From Brachyhypopomus gauderio (Eukaryota; Chordata; Actinopteri; Gymnotiformes; Hypopomidae): a stretch of DNA of 64,000 nucleotides. The stretch covers positions 627,539 to 691,538 of the forward strand of contig NW_027506890.1 in the NCBI RefSeq assembly GCF_052324685.1, written 5' to 3'. The translations under genes and the position numbers were made by a program. Below the pieces are notes generated by a model that had not been told where the DNA came from, did not search any database, and saw only the letters and a program-made list of their open reading frames with translations. Every line of letters begins with the position of its first letter. Position 1 is the first letter of the stretch. Below are positions 1 to 10,300 of this stretch, piece by piece.

Positions 1-1519
1 CCTCCGGGGTGGACCTGGTCGTTGCAGGGGTGTACCTGCTCAAACACGCTCTATTAGTTTTTCTTTCAAACATGCCATCAGATTCCAACACTCTCAATTT
101 CTTTTCAATCTCACCCATCGGGGAGGACCCGCGATCAGACAAGTGTGTTTTCAGAACTTCTACCGCCTCTGGTCTGCAATTGGTTATAAATGTATTTACA
201 AACAAAGCATTCGGTGCATTCATGTTAACATCCATTTTTCCCATATGTTTCCACGTTTCAATAAACCTCGTCCAAAACTTGCTAATCGGCTCTTTTGGCT
301 CCTGTTTGCAGTTAGTCACCTGTGTTAGATCTCCCTTCTTTTGTCTTTTTTCACATAAATGTTCGCATAATTTTTTTCCCATTCTCGCGACTTGCTTTGG
401 ATCGTTCCAAATGTATTGCGTCTCAATCTCGCATATTTGCACTACGCGCTCGGGTGTGGCTGAGGCTGATGCCTCAGCTTCGTCCTGTTTTATTTTATCT
501 TTCTCTGCCTGGCTACGGGTCATTGCCCTGCCTTTTCCAGAGTCATACTCCTTCGTTTTTCTCTTTATATTAACGGGTATGTCGAGTTTAGGGTGCAGTT
601 GTGGCACATCTTCAATAAGACTTTCCTCGTCATACTCATCTCCCATGGCTTGCGACAGTATAAACCGATAAACTGGTCCGCCCAATTGCTGATTACGGGT
701 TAACCGGACCAACGTCTGAGTAAACCTCACAGGGTCCGAGTTCGGATCGGGCAGGAGTTTCAAAATCCCTAAAAGAGCTGTAACATCCGGGGGAGAGATT
801 TCAACTCCCACTGAACTGGTAGCCCATCCCATAGTCATATTAACCGCGGCGCGCCGTGGCCGAGGCGGTGGATTGGGTTGATCGCCAGGGTCATACTCTG
901 GTTCTGAATCAGAATCAGAACTGTCTTGCCTCAGAGGTGGAGGCCAACGGACTACAACTTTATGCTGTACAGCCGGTGTCACAACATTTAGAGCGCTGAG
1001 ATCAGGATAGACTGTGGGGACTGGTTTTGGTTTAACAGGTGTCTCCTCGGACTGCTTCTCGTAAGGCGGAGGCAGCGGAGCAGGTGCATATGGTTCAGGC
1101 GCACTGACGGGCACAGTATGTAACAGATCGCGACCAACAATCGTTTTAACTTTTGACTTAAGTTTCGCGTTGACCTTCACTTTGGGTTTAGGAATTGTTT
1201 TTAACACAGAGTTTGGAACAAAGATTTTCTTTGCTTCATTCCAGGGCTCTCTCATATCATACCAGCATTTATAACATTCTTCCATATAGGGATAGTCCCA
1301 TTCGGGATCGCCCAACGACTCGTGTATCATGCGGTAAGCGCTGGACAGGTAACCGGCATCAAACGTACCCTGTCTCGGATAGGACGGTATTTGTGGAACG
1401 GATTCTGTCCATCCGGCCAAATTATCTAAATACGGTGTAACAAAGTACGCGAGTCCGCATCGATTCATCCATTGTGCAGGAGTTTCATTTGGTTCAGGTT
1501 TAGGGAATGACGAACCCAT
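1..1519 (-). CDS. Endogenous retrovirus gag (partial, runs off the window start)
   Basis: On the minus strand a reading frame opens with ATG at 1519 and continues toward position 1, about 506 codons. I translated it without meeting a stop and spot-checked the phase in the first 180 bases. The predicted protein starts Met-Gly, as in myristoylated retroviral Gag. It is proline-rich in its middle and carries a PPPY late-domain motif near residue 148, followed by an acidic Asp/Ser/Glu stretch and a capsid-like region. Such Gag proteins assemble virus-like particles at the plasma membrane. The tRNA-Trp primer site and LTR lie just upstream at 1821-2371, in the right order and orientation, so this is the 5' end of a provirus whose pol, any env and second LTR lie beyond the window. 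I am confident it is retroviral gag-like; the genus is unclear. Confidence 0.72.
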   Translation of the reverse strand, partial: MGSSFPKPEPNETPAQWMNRCGLAYFVTPYLDNLAGWTESVPQIPSYPRQGTFDAGYLSSAYRMIHESLGDPEWDYPYMEECYKCWYDMREPWNEAKKIFVPNSVLKTIPKPKVKVNAKLKSKVKTIVGRDLLHTVPVSAPEPYAPAPLPPPYEKQSEETPVKPKPVPTVYPDLSALNVVTPAVQHKVVVRWPPPLRQDSSDSDSEPEYDPGDQPNPPPRPRRAAVNMTMGWATSSVGVEISPPDVTALLGILKLLPDPNSDPVRFTQTLVRLTRNQQLGGPVYRFILSQAMGDEYDEESLIEDVPQLHPKLDIPVNIKRKTKEYDSGKGRAMTRSQAEKDKIKQDEAEASASATPERVVQICEIETQYIWNDPKQVARMGKKLCEHLCEKRQKKGDLTQVTNCKQEPKEPISKFWTRFIETWKHMGKMDVNMNAPNALFVNTFITNCRPEAVEVLKTHLSDRGSSPMGEIEKKLRVLESDGMFERKTNRACLSRYTPATTRSTPE

Positions 1520-1820
1520 GATATATAGCAATATACTTATCACAAGTCAAAAGGCAAAGAGGAAAAAAAAAACGGCAGTGATATACTTTACACACAGACA
1601 ATCGTACCGACAAAAAGCCAGCACTTCTCGTTTGCAGACGTGTATTTTAATTCAACAAATTATTTTACTTATAGCTATGTTTCTCCAGAGAAAACCAAGG
1701 GTTTCTAGAGAACTTCTCCGTCTCCTTCCCCTGGGGAAGGTCAGACTCGCTTCCTCGTATTTAGTGATCCCGTCAATCAGGTAGTCAGTAACCAAATTCA
1801 TGTCTTACCTGAAAAAAGGG

Positions 1821-1838
1821 ATCACGTCGGGGTCACCA
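1821..1838 (-). other. Retroviral primer-binding site, tRNA-Trp type
   Basis: The minus strand reads TGGTGACCCCGACGTGAT. This is the exact complement of the 3' end of vertebrate tRNA-Trp, including the CCA tail, the primer type used by avian leukosis and sarcoma viruses. It lies two bases from the proposed LTR edge and about 300 bases upstream of the gag start, as expected for a provirus read on the minus strand. Confidence 0.85.
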
Positions 1839-1840
1839 GC

Positions 1841-2371
1841 TGTAAAGGTATTTTTGTTTCTCTGTAGAAAGCACCTTTCTTGTGTTCAGCAATGAGCGGA
1901 GGGTCATGGAGGATCACCTAGTATTGATTCTTCAATTTGATAGTAACACCCTGCAGAGAAGTGTGTGGCAGGGAGCTCTCGGAACAAATGAGGAACAAAC
2001 TGCTCTTTTACAAAAAGGAGGAGTTTATTCACACAGACAGGCTGTATCTCAAATGTTCAACATATGAGAGGGCGCTCCTCTCATTTATACATACACAGAC
2101 CACCCCTGTGCATGCAAGCAACAGGGTGGGCTCAATGCTATTCTAACATAGGCAATAAATCCTACCATATATGGAAACAAACACATTCTTTCTCAGTCAG
2201 GCCTCAGTGCAAGCAAAGCATTACCCATCCATATATCACATAGCAGACGGGAAGCACAACACCTTGAGAGGAAATGATAAGCCTGTCTCGGGTACATAGA
2301 GAACTTTCACATAGACGGGGGAGAGGTGTGAAATAGGGTGCCAGAGGTCACAGAGAACATGAAGAGGACAC
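1841..2371 (-). repeat. 5' LTR of the endogenous retrovirus
   Basis: The plus-strand edge next to the primer site is TG at 1841, so on the minus strand the LTR ends in CA. Inside, on the minus strand, a TATAAAT box (2083-2089) is followed about 55 bases downstream by AATAAA (2024-2029), consistent with U3-R-U5 order. The far edge is less certain. I place it at the ACA ending at 2371 because a LINE-like reading frame begins just beyond. The partner LTR is outside the window, so a target duplication cannot be tested. Confidence 0.65.
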
Positions 2372-2389
2372 AATGTTCAGAGTTACAGC

Positions 2390-2735
2390 AGGCATAAGAC
2401 GACAAAATATTCCTTCACTGTGTTTAACACGTGTTCTGGTTGAAATACAGCTGTCTTCACAGAAGCGTATGACGTCACAGTATCTGTGTATTCGTCCAGT
2501 CCGTATGTCGCCTCCTCAAACACAGCCCAGTTTGTGGATTCGAAGCAGCCCTCCAGCTTCTCTATGTCTCCACTGGTCCACCTCTTCACTGTTGTAACGG
2601 CCGGCTTGTTGGTTTTGAGTTTCTGCCGGTACGTGGGAATGAGGTAAACAAGGCTGTGATCGGAGAGCCCGAGAGCTGCGCGTGCAACAGCGCGATAGGC
2701 ATTCTTGATGCTTGTGTAGCATACTCAAAATCAAA
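2390..2735 (-). mobile_element. Non-LTR retrotransposon (LINE) fragment, endonuclease-RT linker
   Basis: Minus-strand reading frames encode a piece with the phrases SDHSLVYLIPTYRQKLK and VKRWTSGDIEKLEGCFESTNW. These match in kind the end of the endonuclease domain and the linker before reverse transcriptase in jockey-like fish LINEs (DHxxVHLIPTYRQKLK, KRWTxxxxxxLxxCFxxTDW). The 5' domains, reverse transcriptase and 3' end are all missing and the frame is interrupted, so this is a dead relic. It is bounded on one side by the retroviral LTR and on the other by a Tc1 element. Confidence 0.65.
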
Positions 2736-2780
2736 GTGGAAAATCAAATGACAGGCTGATCCAACTTCAGTGGAAATTCC

Positions 2781-3660
2781 TCAAGACAAGTTAAAATGAG
2801 GCTCAGTAGTGTGTGTGCTCTCCATGTGCCTGTATGACCTCCCTATAATACCTGGGCATGCTCCTGATGAGGCTCCTGAGGAATCTCCTGCCAGACCTGG
2901 ATTAATGCATCCGTCAACTCCTGGACAGTCTGTTGCAATGGGGCATTTGTGGATGGAATGAGACATGATGTCCCAGATGTGCTCGATTGGATTCAGGTCT
3001 AGGGAATGGGCAGGCCATTTCATAGCATCAATGCCTTCATCATGCAGGAACTGCTGACACACTTCAGCCACATGAAGCCTAACATTGTCATGCATCAGAA
3101 GGAACCCAGGGCCCACTGCACCAGCATATGGTCTCACAATGGGTCTGAGGACTTCATCCCGGTACCTAATGGCAGCCAGGGTACCTCTGGCTAGCACATA
3201 GAGCTCTGTGCAGCTCTACAAAAAATGCCTCCCCACACCATTACTGACCCACTGCCAAACCGGTTGTGCTGGAGGATGTTGCAGGCAGCAGAGCGATCTC
3301 CATGTCATCTCCAGACTCTGTCGCATGTGCTCAGTGTGAACCTGCTCTCATCCATGAAGAGCACACGTGCACGATGTTGGGCTCTGTAAGCACAAGCCCC
3401 ACTTGTGGATGTGGGGCCCTCATACCACCTTCATGGAGTCTGTTTCTGACAGTCTGAACATGGATTATAGTGAACTGCTATAGATCATATTGCACTGTCA
3501 GATTGTCACTGTTCCTCCTGTTCCTTCTTACACAAAGGAGGAGGTAGACCTCCTATGGCCTGGTGTACTGGCCTGTCTTCTGGTATCTGCTCCATGCTCT
3601 GGTCACTGTGCTGACAGACACAGCAAATGTTCTTGACACAGCTTGCATTGATGTGCCATC
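2781..3660 (-). pseudogene. Tc1/mariner-type transposase, degenerate
   Basis: The minus strand carries Tc1-like transposase in broken frames. The N-terminal helix-turn-helix ([22 protein letters not shown]) is encoded around 3560-3655. A catalytic-core stretch, with HDNVRLH (second Asp) and SLDLNPIEHIW (third acidic residue), lies in an open frame of 138 codons ending at 2781. Such enzymes cut and paste DNA between inverted repeats at TA sites. The frame is disrupted between 3200 and 3560 and the original start is replaced by a junction with a Gypsy integrase, so it cannot be active. Confidence 0.75.
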
Positions 3661-3747
3661 ATGGTGTGTGGCCATGCGTGGTGTTTCGATAAGACAGTAA
3701 GAACCATCATGGTGGCCATGCGTGGTGTTTCGATAAGACAGTAAGAA
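3656..3747. repeat. Imperfect tandem duplication (48 + 44 bp) at a transposon junction
   Basis: Copy one (3656-3703) and copy two (3704-3747) are the same sequence except for four extra bases (gtgt) in the first. They sit exactly where the Gypsy A integrase frame runs into the Tc1 transposase frame. The duplication therefore spans or flanks the breakpoint where element A lost its 3' end. Confidence 0.85.
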
Positions 3748-6700
3748 CCTATGTAAGCGCTGATGTAAAGTCTCTTTACCATGGGAGGCCTTCAACGCAT
3801 GCTTCATGGTTTGCACCATTCTCTCGGCGAGACCATTTGTTGAGGGATGGTAAGGAGCTGACTTGATGTGACGCACCCCATTGGCTTGCATAAACGACGC
3901 AAACTCATGTGAAATGAACTGTGGCCCGTTATCACTAACAAGCTGCTCCGGATAGCCAAAACGGCTAAACATCTCCCCAAGTTTCTCAATGGTCTTGGCT
4001 GTTGTCGTGGATCGCATCACTGCTATTTCAGGCCAGTTGCTGTGTGCATCAACCACCACCAAAAACATCTTATCTTCAAATGGACCAGCAAAATCCACAT
4101 GCATTCACTGCCATGGTGTTTCTGGCCAGTCCCATGGATGTAAGGGTGATAGCTGTGGTGCGTTTTTGAGTTTCTGGCAGGCGGCGCATGACCTTGCTGT
4201 CTCCTCAATATCCCGGTCCAAGCCGGGCCACCAGAAATAGCTTCTCGCTATCTCCTTCATCCGCACCATTCCACAGTGACCGACATGTAACTGCTGTAAC
4301 ACCATTTTCCTCAAGGGTGATGGAATGACAACCCGTCTTCCCCACAGCAGACACCCTGACTGAACAGAAAGTTCTAGTCTTCTGGATAGGAATGGCTGTA
4401 GATGTGCCGCATCTTTAACAGCATGACCATTAGTGATTACTTCAATCACTTCAGACAAGACTGGATCTTTTCGCGTGCACTTCCGTACCTGCACAGCAGT
4501 CACTGGAGACTCCTCCACTTGTGTAAAGTAGAAAATGTCCTGTTGGCTACTCTCTGGACATGTCACCGGCAGGGGTAGCCTTGAAAGTCCATCAGCATTG
4601 TGGTGCAATTCTGACTTTCGGTACTTTCGGTACTTGATATCATAAGTATGGGCCCATCATAAGTATGGGCCCATCTCTGCATTCTGCTGGCAGCTAGGGA
4701 AGGTATCCCAGTATAAGGGCCAAAGATGGTCGTAAGTGGCCGGTGATCAGTCAGCAGCGTGAAACGCTTTCCCAACAAGTACTGATAAAACTTCCTTACA
4801 CCAAAGACGATCCCCAATGCTTCCCTCTCAATCTGAGCATAGCCCCTCTCCGCCTTATTTAAAGTGCGTGAAGCAAAAGCTATGGGTCGGTCATCTCCGG
4901 ATGGCATAATGTGGGAAAGTACAGCTCCCACACCATATGGTGAAGCGTCACACGCAAGCTGCAGTGGTAGCTTCGGGTTAAAATGGGTCAGAACCTTCGA
5001 TTTAAGCAATGCTTCTTTAGCTTCAATAAATGCTTGATTGCATTGTTCTGTCCATTTCCATTGCTTTCCCTGACACAGTAAGTCATGCAACGGTTTTAAC
5101 ATTGTAGCCAGGTCCTTAATGAACTTTCACTAATAATTCAAGAGCCCTAGAAACGAGCGAAGCTGGCTGACATTTTGTGGAGCGGGGGCATCCACAATGG
5201 CTTTCACCTTTGATGGAGCTTTGTGCAGGCCCTCAGAGTCAATGACATGCCCCAGGTACTCCACAGACTGCTTAAAGAACTCACATTTGTCTTTTTGGAC
5301 TCGAAGACCAAAGTCCTGAAGACGCTGTAACGTTGCACTCAGGTTGCTCAGATGCTCCTCGTCTGTTTTTCCCGTTACGAGGATGTCATCCAAGTAACAC
5401 TGAACACTGGACAGACCACTGAGGACTTGATCCATTGCACGCTGGAAAAGTGCGGGAGCTGATGTAATACCAAAACAAAGACGCTGATATCTAAAAAGGC
5501 CTTTGTGAGTCACTATTGTCAATAATTCTTTTGACTTCTCATCTACTGGCATCTGCAAAAAAGCTTGGGAGAGGTAAATCTTACTGAACCGTTTTCCTCC
5601 TGCTAATCCGGCAAATAAATCATTGATATGGGGTAAAGGGTATTGTTCTACTGACAGTACCGGGTTCACAGTGACCTTAAAATCCCCACAGATTCGCACT
5701 GACCCATCTCTTTTCAGCACCGGTACTATGGGAGTGGCCCACTCACTGATGCTCACCGCTTCCAGGACACCACTTTTCACCAAGTCCTCCAAAGCTGCTT
5801 CAACTTTTGGCTTTATAGCATAAGGCACTGTGCGAGCTTTAAGGAACTTGGGCTTACTCTCCGGTTTTATATCCAGTGTCACTTTAATTCCCTTCATCAT
5901 GCCCAGCTCGTCTTTAAACACTTCACGGTGTCTGTCTAACACCTCTGAAAGGCCAGTGGTTTGTTTGGTCAAGGTCCGCACCGAGGGCCAGTCCAACCGG
6001 ATCTTTTCTAACCAAGCATGGCCCAGGATTGCTGGATAGTTGCCCTTCACGATATAAACGGGCAGTTTGGTGATCTGGCCGTTTAACTGCACTTCTGTTT
6101 CGATGACACCCTTAACCTCCACACGCTCACCAGTGTAAGTTTTAAGTACGATATTTGTGGGTTGTAAAGGTATATGGCTCAGGTGGTTGTGATACATGCT
6201 GTCAGAGACAATAGAGACAGCAGCCCCTGTGTCAATCTCCATACGCACCTTGTGTCCTTCTAGCAGGGGTGTGACCCAGTAACCCTCTGAACCTCCTTCC
6301 ACAGTCATGATCTTCAAGGTCACTTCTTCGTCAGACGAATCACTTTCATTTTCTCCTACTTCATTGGAGTGCAAATTATGGACAGCTTTCTTTCTCTTTT
6401 GTACATCCGATGTTTTTCTGTATTTTTGTTTCCCACTCTTCTCCGTAGTTTTCTTCGTTTTGCATGCCCTCTCAATGTGGCCTTTTTTTCCACAACTTCT
6501 ACACTGTAAATCTTTGCACCAGCACTCCCCCGCATGATGGCCAACCTTGCCACTGCGAAAACATGTGACACTTGGATGTTGCAGTTTCCAATCTGGTTTT
6601 CCTATTGCCAATTTATGCATTTTGCTAGTATTACTGAGATGTTGAGCTTCTTTTGGAGCAAGCTCCATGCTCACACTGATTTCAGTGGCTTTCTGCAATG

Positions 6701-7037
6701 TTAGGTTGCTCTCACTGAGCAGTCGTTTCTGAATGGCTTCACTTCGAAGACCACACACTAGTCTGTCCCTTATTGTGTCGTTTAAAACTTCTCCAAATTC
6801 ACAGTGCTCTGAAAGTTACAAACACCGTCACACTTTCCCCTTCCTCTTGATTTCTTTTGTGAAAACGAAACCTTTCCGCTATTACTAGCGGCTTCGGCGA
6901 GTAGTGAGAGCCCAAGGTGCTTACAATGTCTGCATACGTTTTCTCGCCAGGCTTAGCCGGCTGCACCAAGCTGCGAAGCAAGGTAAATGTTTTAGCACCC
7001 ATAACACTCAGGAAAGTCGGCACTGTCTTCTCCGTTT
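3690..7037 (-). pseudogene. Ty3/Gypsy element A: gag C-terminal part and pol, inactivated
   Basis: Minus-strand fragments appear in gag-pol order. A gag piece (7037-6799) leads into zinc knuckles (around 6570-6460) and an aspartic protease with DTGA (around 6225). Reverse transcriptase includes the CYLDD box. RNase H lies in 5102-4620. The integrase HHCC finger lies in 4480-4150 and the integrase DDE core in 4104-3700. Several lesions are visible: a frameshift near 6800, breaks near 5115 and 4620, and a TGA stop at the integrase core (about 4105). The first catalytic Asp of RT (KIDLSQAF in relatives) is Tyr here, near 5575. The integrase C-terminus, 3' LTR and polypurine tract are lost at the Tc1 junction. 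Its gag is split by element B and resumes at 11499. Confidence 0.85.
4616..4672. repeat. Two short tandem duplications (9 bp x2 and 17 bp x2) in element A
   Basis: ctttcggta occurs twice at 4616-4633 and atcataagtatgggccc twice at 4639-4672. Together they add 26 bases to the pol frame. That shifts it by two and explains the break between the RNase H and integrase frames. Confidence 0.9.
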
Positions 7038-7208
7038 TGTTATGTTAAGCGCAGACTGTGAGTGAGCATGAAGGAGACCAGTACTCAGGTTAGCGGTTTA
7101 GTAACTCACGAGTGACTTTATTCCTTCAGAACAGGAAGTGTGTTACACACAACATAGTCCGTGCTACAACTCTCTGCAGTGCCTTACACTATTCCGCTTT
7201 ACAGAACA
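7038..7208 (-). repeat. 3' LTR of Gypsy element B
   Basis: 171 bp with TG...CA ends. It matches the LTR at 11323-11493 with one visible mismatch (gaagtgtgtt against gaagtgagtt). On the minus strand it carries AATAAA around 7118, fitting the polyadenylation signal. Confidence 0.95.
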
Positions 7209-7222
7209 CCTCCCCCTTTTAG
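7209..7222 (-). other. Polypurine tract of element B
   Basis: The minus strand reads AAAAGGGGGAGG immediately before the TG of the 3' LTR, the position where plus-strand DNA synthesis is primed in LTR retroelements. Confidence 0.8.
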
Positions 7223-7361
7223 TAAAACTCCCCCCTCAATCTTCACAATAACTCAACTTAGAACTCTGCTGAACTTTAACAGCTTAAAGGCATTCTAACC
7301 TTTCAATTACTCTTATTTACAGATAACATTTTCTTTTCTTTTATTTTCTTTTTATTTTCTG

Positions 7362-10300
7362 TTACAAGTCCAGCCTGTCGGGAGGACGTGACACGCGTCC
7401 CACTCTTGTCACGTATGGCACATCAGACCCACATGTATGTTCTCGGTTGTCAGCATGTGTTGTGACTGTGTTACCTGGATTAACAGGTGTGCTAAGTGTA
7501 ACTGGTGGTGTTGGCTGTTGTGGCGGATCAATTATGCGAACATGTGTGCGGTTTCTTCTAACCTGACCTTCATCAGTATCAATAATGTAAGATCTAGGTG
7601 TTGTTGCCCGTTGCGCTACAGTCCCTGACTTCCTCTCTTTTGCCAGCCACACGTTTTGGCCAGCCTGAAGTGGTGGTAGATTTCGTGCCCTGTGTCTCCG
7701 GTTATAGTTGCGCTGCTGTTTCTCCTTCGCTCGAGTCTCAGCCTTTCGGAGTCCTCGGATGTTTGGCCAGCGTGGACGAAGATTTACAGGCAGCTGTGGT
7801 ATGGTGGTGCGCAGCTGTCTCCCCATGAGGAGTTGTGCAGGGGAGTAACCACACTCCAGAGGTGTTGCTCGATAAGTCATCAACGCTTTCAGTTTCTCCT
7901 CTCCTCCTTTCCACAAGCCTTTCACAGTTGCTACTGCACGTTCAGCCTCTCCGTTCGCCTGTGGATATCTCGGGCTGCTGGTGCAGTGCGTGAACCCATA
8001 CTCGTCAGCAAAGTTCCTGAAAAGTTCGCAACTGTATTGTGGCCCGTTGTCTGATATTACCGTCTCGGGTATGCCATGCCGGCTGAACACATCCTTCAAC
8101 GCCGCTATAACTGTCCCGGCTGTGGCTACGCTGAGGTGGGCTACTTCAATGTAGCGTGAAAAATAGTCCACTAGCAGGAAGTATGTCTTCTTCTCCCAGA
8201 AGAATAGATCTGTACCCACTCTTTGCCACGGTCTATCTTGGACCGGTGTGGGAATCAGCGGCTCTCTGTGTTCTGCCCGGTGTTGTGAGCAGATACTACA
8301 ATTGTCCACCAGCTGACTTATATGGACAGACAAACCTGGCCACCAGACCGACTGTCTGGGTCTCGCTCTGCACTTGACTATCCCCTGGTGGCCGCTATGA
8401 AGGTTCCGGAGAATGTCCTTTCTCATACTTTGAGGAATCACAATTCTCTGACCTCTCAATAGCAGCTCTCCCGCCATAGACAGGTTCTCTCTCTCTGGCC
8501 AGTATGGGCCCAGATCTGGATGGAGTGCATGTCTTTCTGGCCACACTGTTTGACAGTACTGGATTAGCTTTGCACAGATGGGGTCTGTTTTCTGCTTCTC
8601 TTGGATCACCTTCAGTCTTGCTTCTGTAGCAGGAAGGCTCTGGACAACTGCATCCACGAACACTTTAACATCTGCCTCATTGTCTTTCTCCTCTTGTGTG
8701 AGAGTGTGCTTCACAGGAGCTCTCGACAGTGCATCTGCTGTTATCAAACACTTTCCCGGCACATGGACAATGTCGTAAGTGAATTTTAACAGTCTCAGCC
8801 GAAATCTCAGCACTCTGGGTGGGAGCTCGTCTAGCGCCTTAGAGCTTAGTAGCGGCACTAGCGGCTTATGATCAGTCTCTATCTTGAACTGCAGACCCAG
8901 CAGGTAAGGTGACAGACACTCACATGCCCACGTCACTGCCAAAGCCTCCTTTTCAATTTGGGCGTAGTGTTTCTCAGCCTCGGTGAGACCCCTAGAGATG
9001 AACACGGTCGGTCTCCATGTTCCGTCTTCCTGCTGCTGACTCAAGACGCCACCTAAGCCAAAGGAAGATGCATCTGCTGATACACACGTTTCTGCCATTG
9101 GTGAGTACTGCGCCAGCACACATGGTGAACTCAATTCTTTCTTCAACCTCTGGAATGCCTCTATCTGTGGCTTTTCCCAGCTCCACTCATTCTTCTCGCT
9201 GAGTAGCTCTTTAATTGGGCGTGTGTAGGATGCCAAGTTAGGTAAAAACTTCCCCAGGTAGTTGGCCATACCCATCACTCTCCTCACCCCTTCTACGTTT
9301 TTTGGTTCTGGCATCTCCATGATGGCTCTGATTTTGTCCGGATCTGGTGTCACCCCGTCTGCTGTGACTCTGTGGCCCACAAACATAATGCTGTTTTTGG
9401 CAAACTCGCATTTTTCGTTCAGAGTGAGTCCCTCTTCTTGTAGTCGCTGTAGAACTTTGTGCAATCTTGCATTGTGTTGTTGCATGTCCTCACCATACAT
9501 GACAATGTCATCTGCGTGACATACGGCACCTTCAAAACCCTCCAGCATCTGTGACATCCGACGCTGGAAGTGTTCGGGGGCTGAGGAAATCCCAAAAGGA
9601 AGACGATTAAACGAATATCTTCCGAAGGGTGTAATAAACGTTGTGAGAAGTGAGCTCTCCTCAGACAATGGGATTTGCCAGAAACCGGATGTGGCATCCA
9701 GCTTCGTGAAAACTCTTGCCCCCGCCAACATGGCCAATGTGTGGTCGACTGCAGGAAGAATGTGTCTCTCTCGCCGCACCCACTTGTTCAGGTGTGTGAG
9801 GTCAACGCAGAGTCTTATCTTTCCTGGCTGTGCTTTTGGTGCAACAACTAGTCCTGCGCACCATGGTGTAGGTTTCGTCACCTTCGAAATCACCCCCATG
9901 CCCTCCATGCGATTCAGTTCAACTCTCACTTTGTCTCGCAAGGGCAGTGGTACTCGGCGTGGTGTTGACAGAGCGTATGGAACCGCCCCTGGCCTCAAGT
10001 CTATTTTGTAGGGCTCCTTTAGTTTCCCCAAGCCAGAAAACACTGTGGGGTACAGTGCCCTAAACTCTTCTTGCTGGCCCTGCACAGCATGGACCCACTT
10101 TATCAAGGCTAGAGCTTTTAATGCCGGTAGGCCCAGTAATGGTTTGGCTAGACCTCCAACAACATAAATGTCTTGTTCAGTCACTTTATTATCAAAGCTC
10201 AACTTGCCTTTAAACAGTCCTTTGACTTCTAGCTTGTGGTTTCCCGGGCCATACAGCACTTTTCTGGACGACTGCAGTGTACCGTGACTTTTGGCAGAGT

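Noticed and set aside
9..671. 220-codon plus-strand open frame
   Set aside because: It is the reverse shadow of the retroviral gag frame; its translation has no domain and the minus frame has the gag features.
9643..10011. Plus-strand frames across the Gypsy B pol region
   Set aside because: They lie opposite the intact 1071-codon Pol frame and show no recognisable domain.
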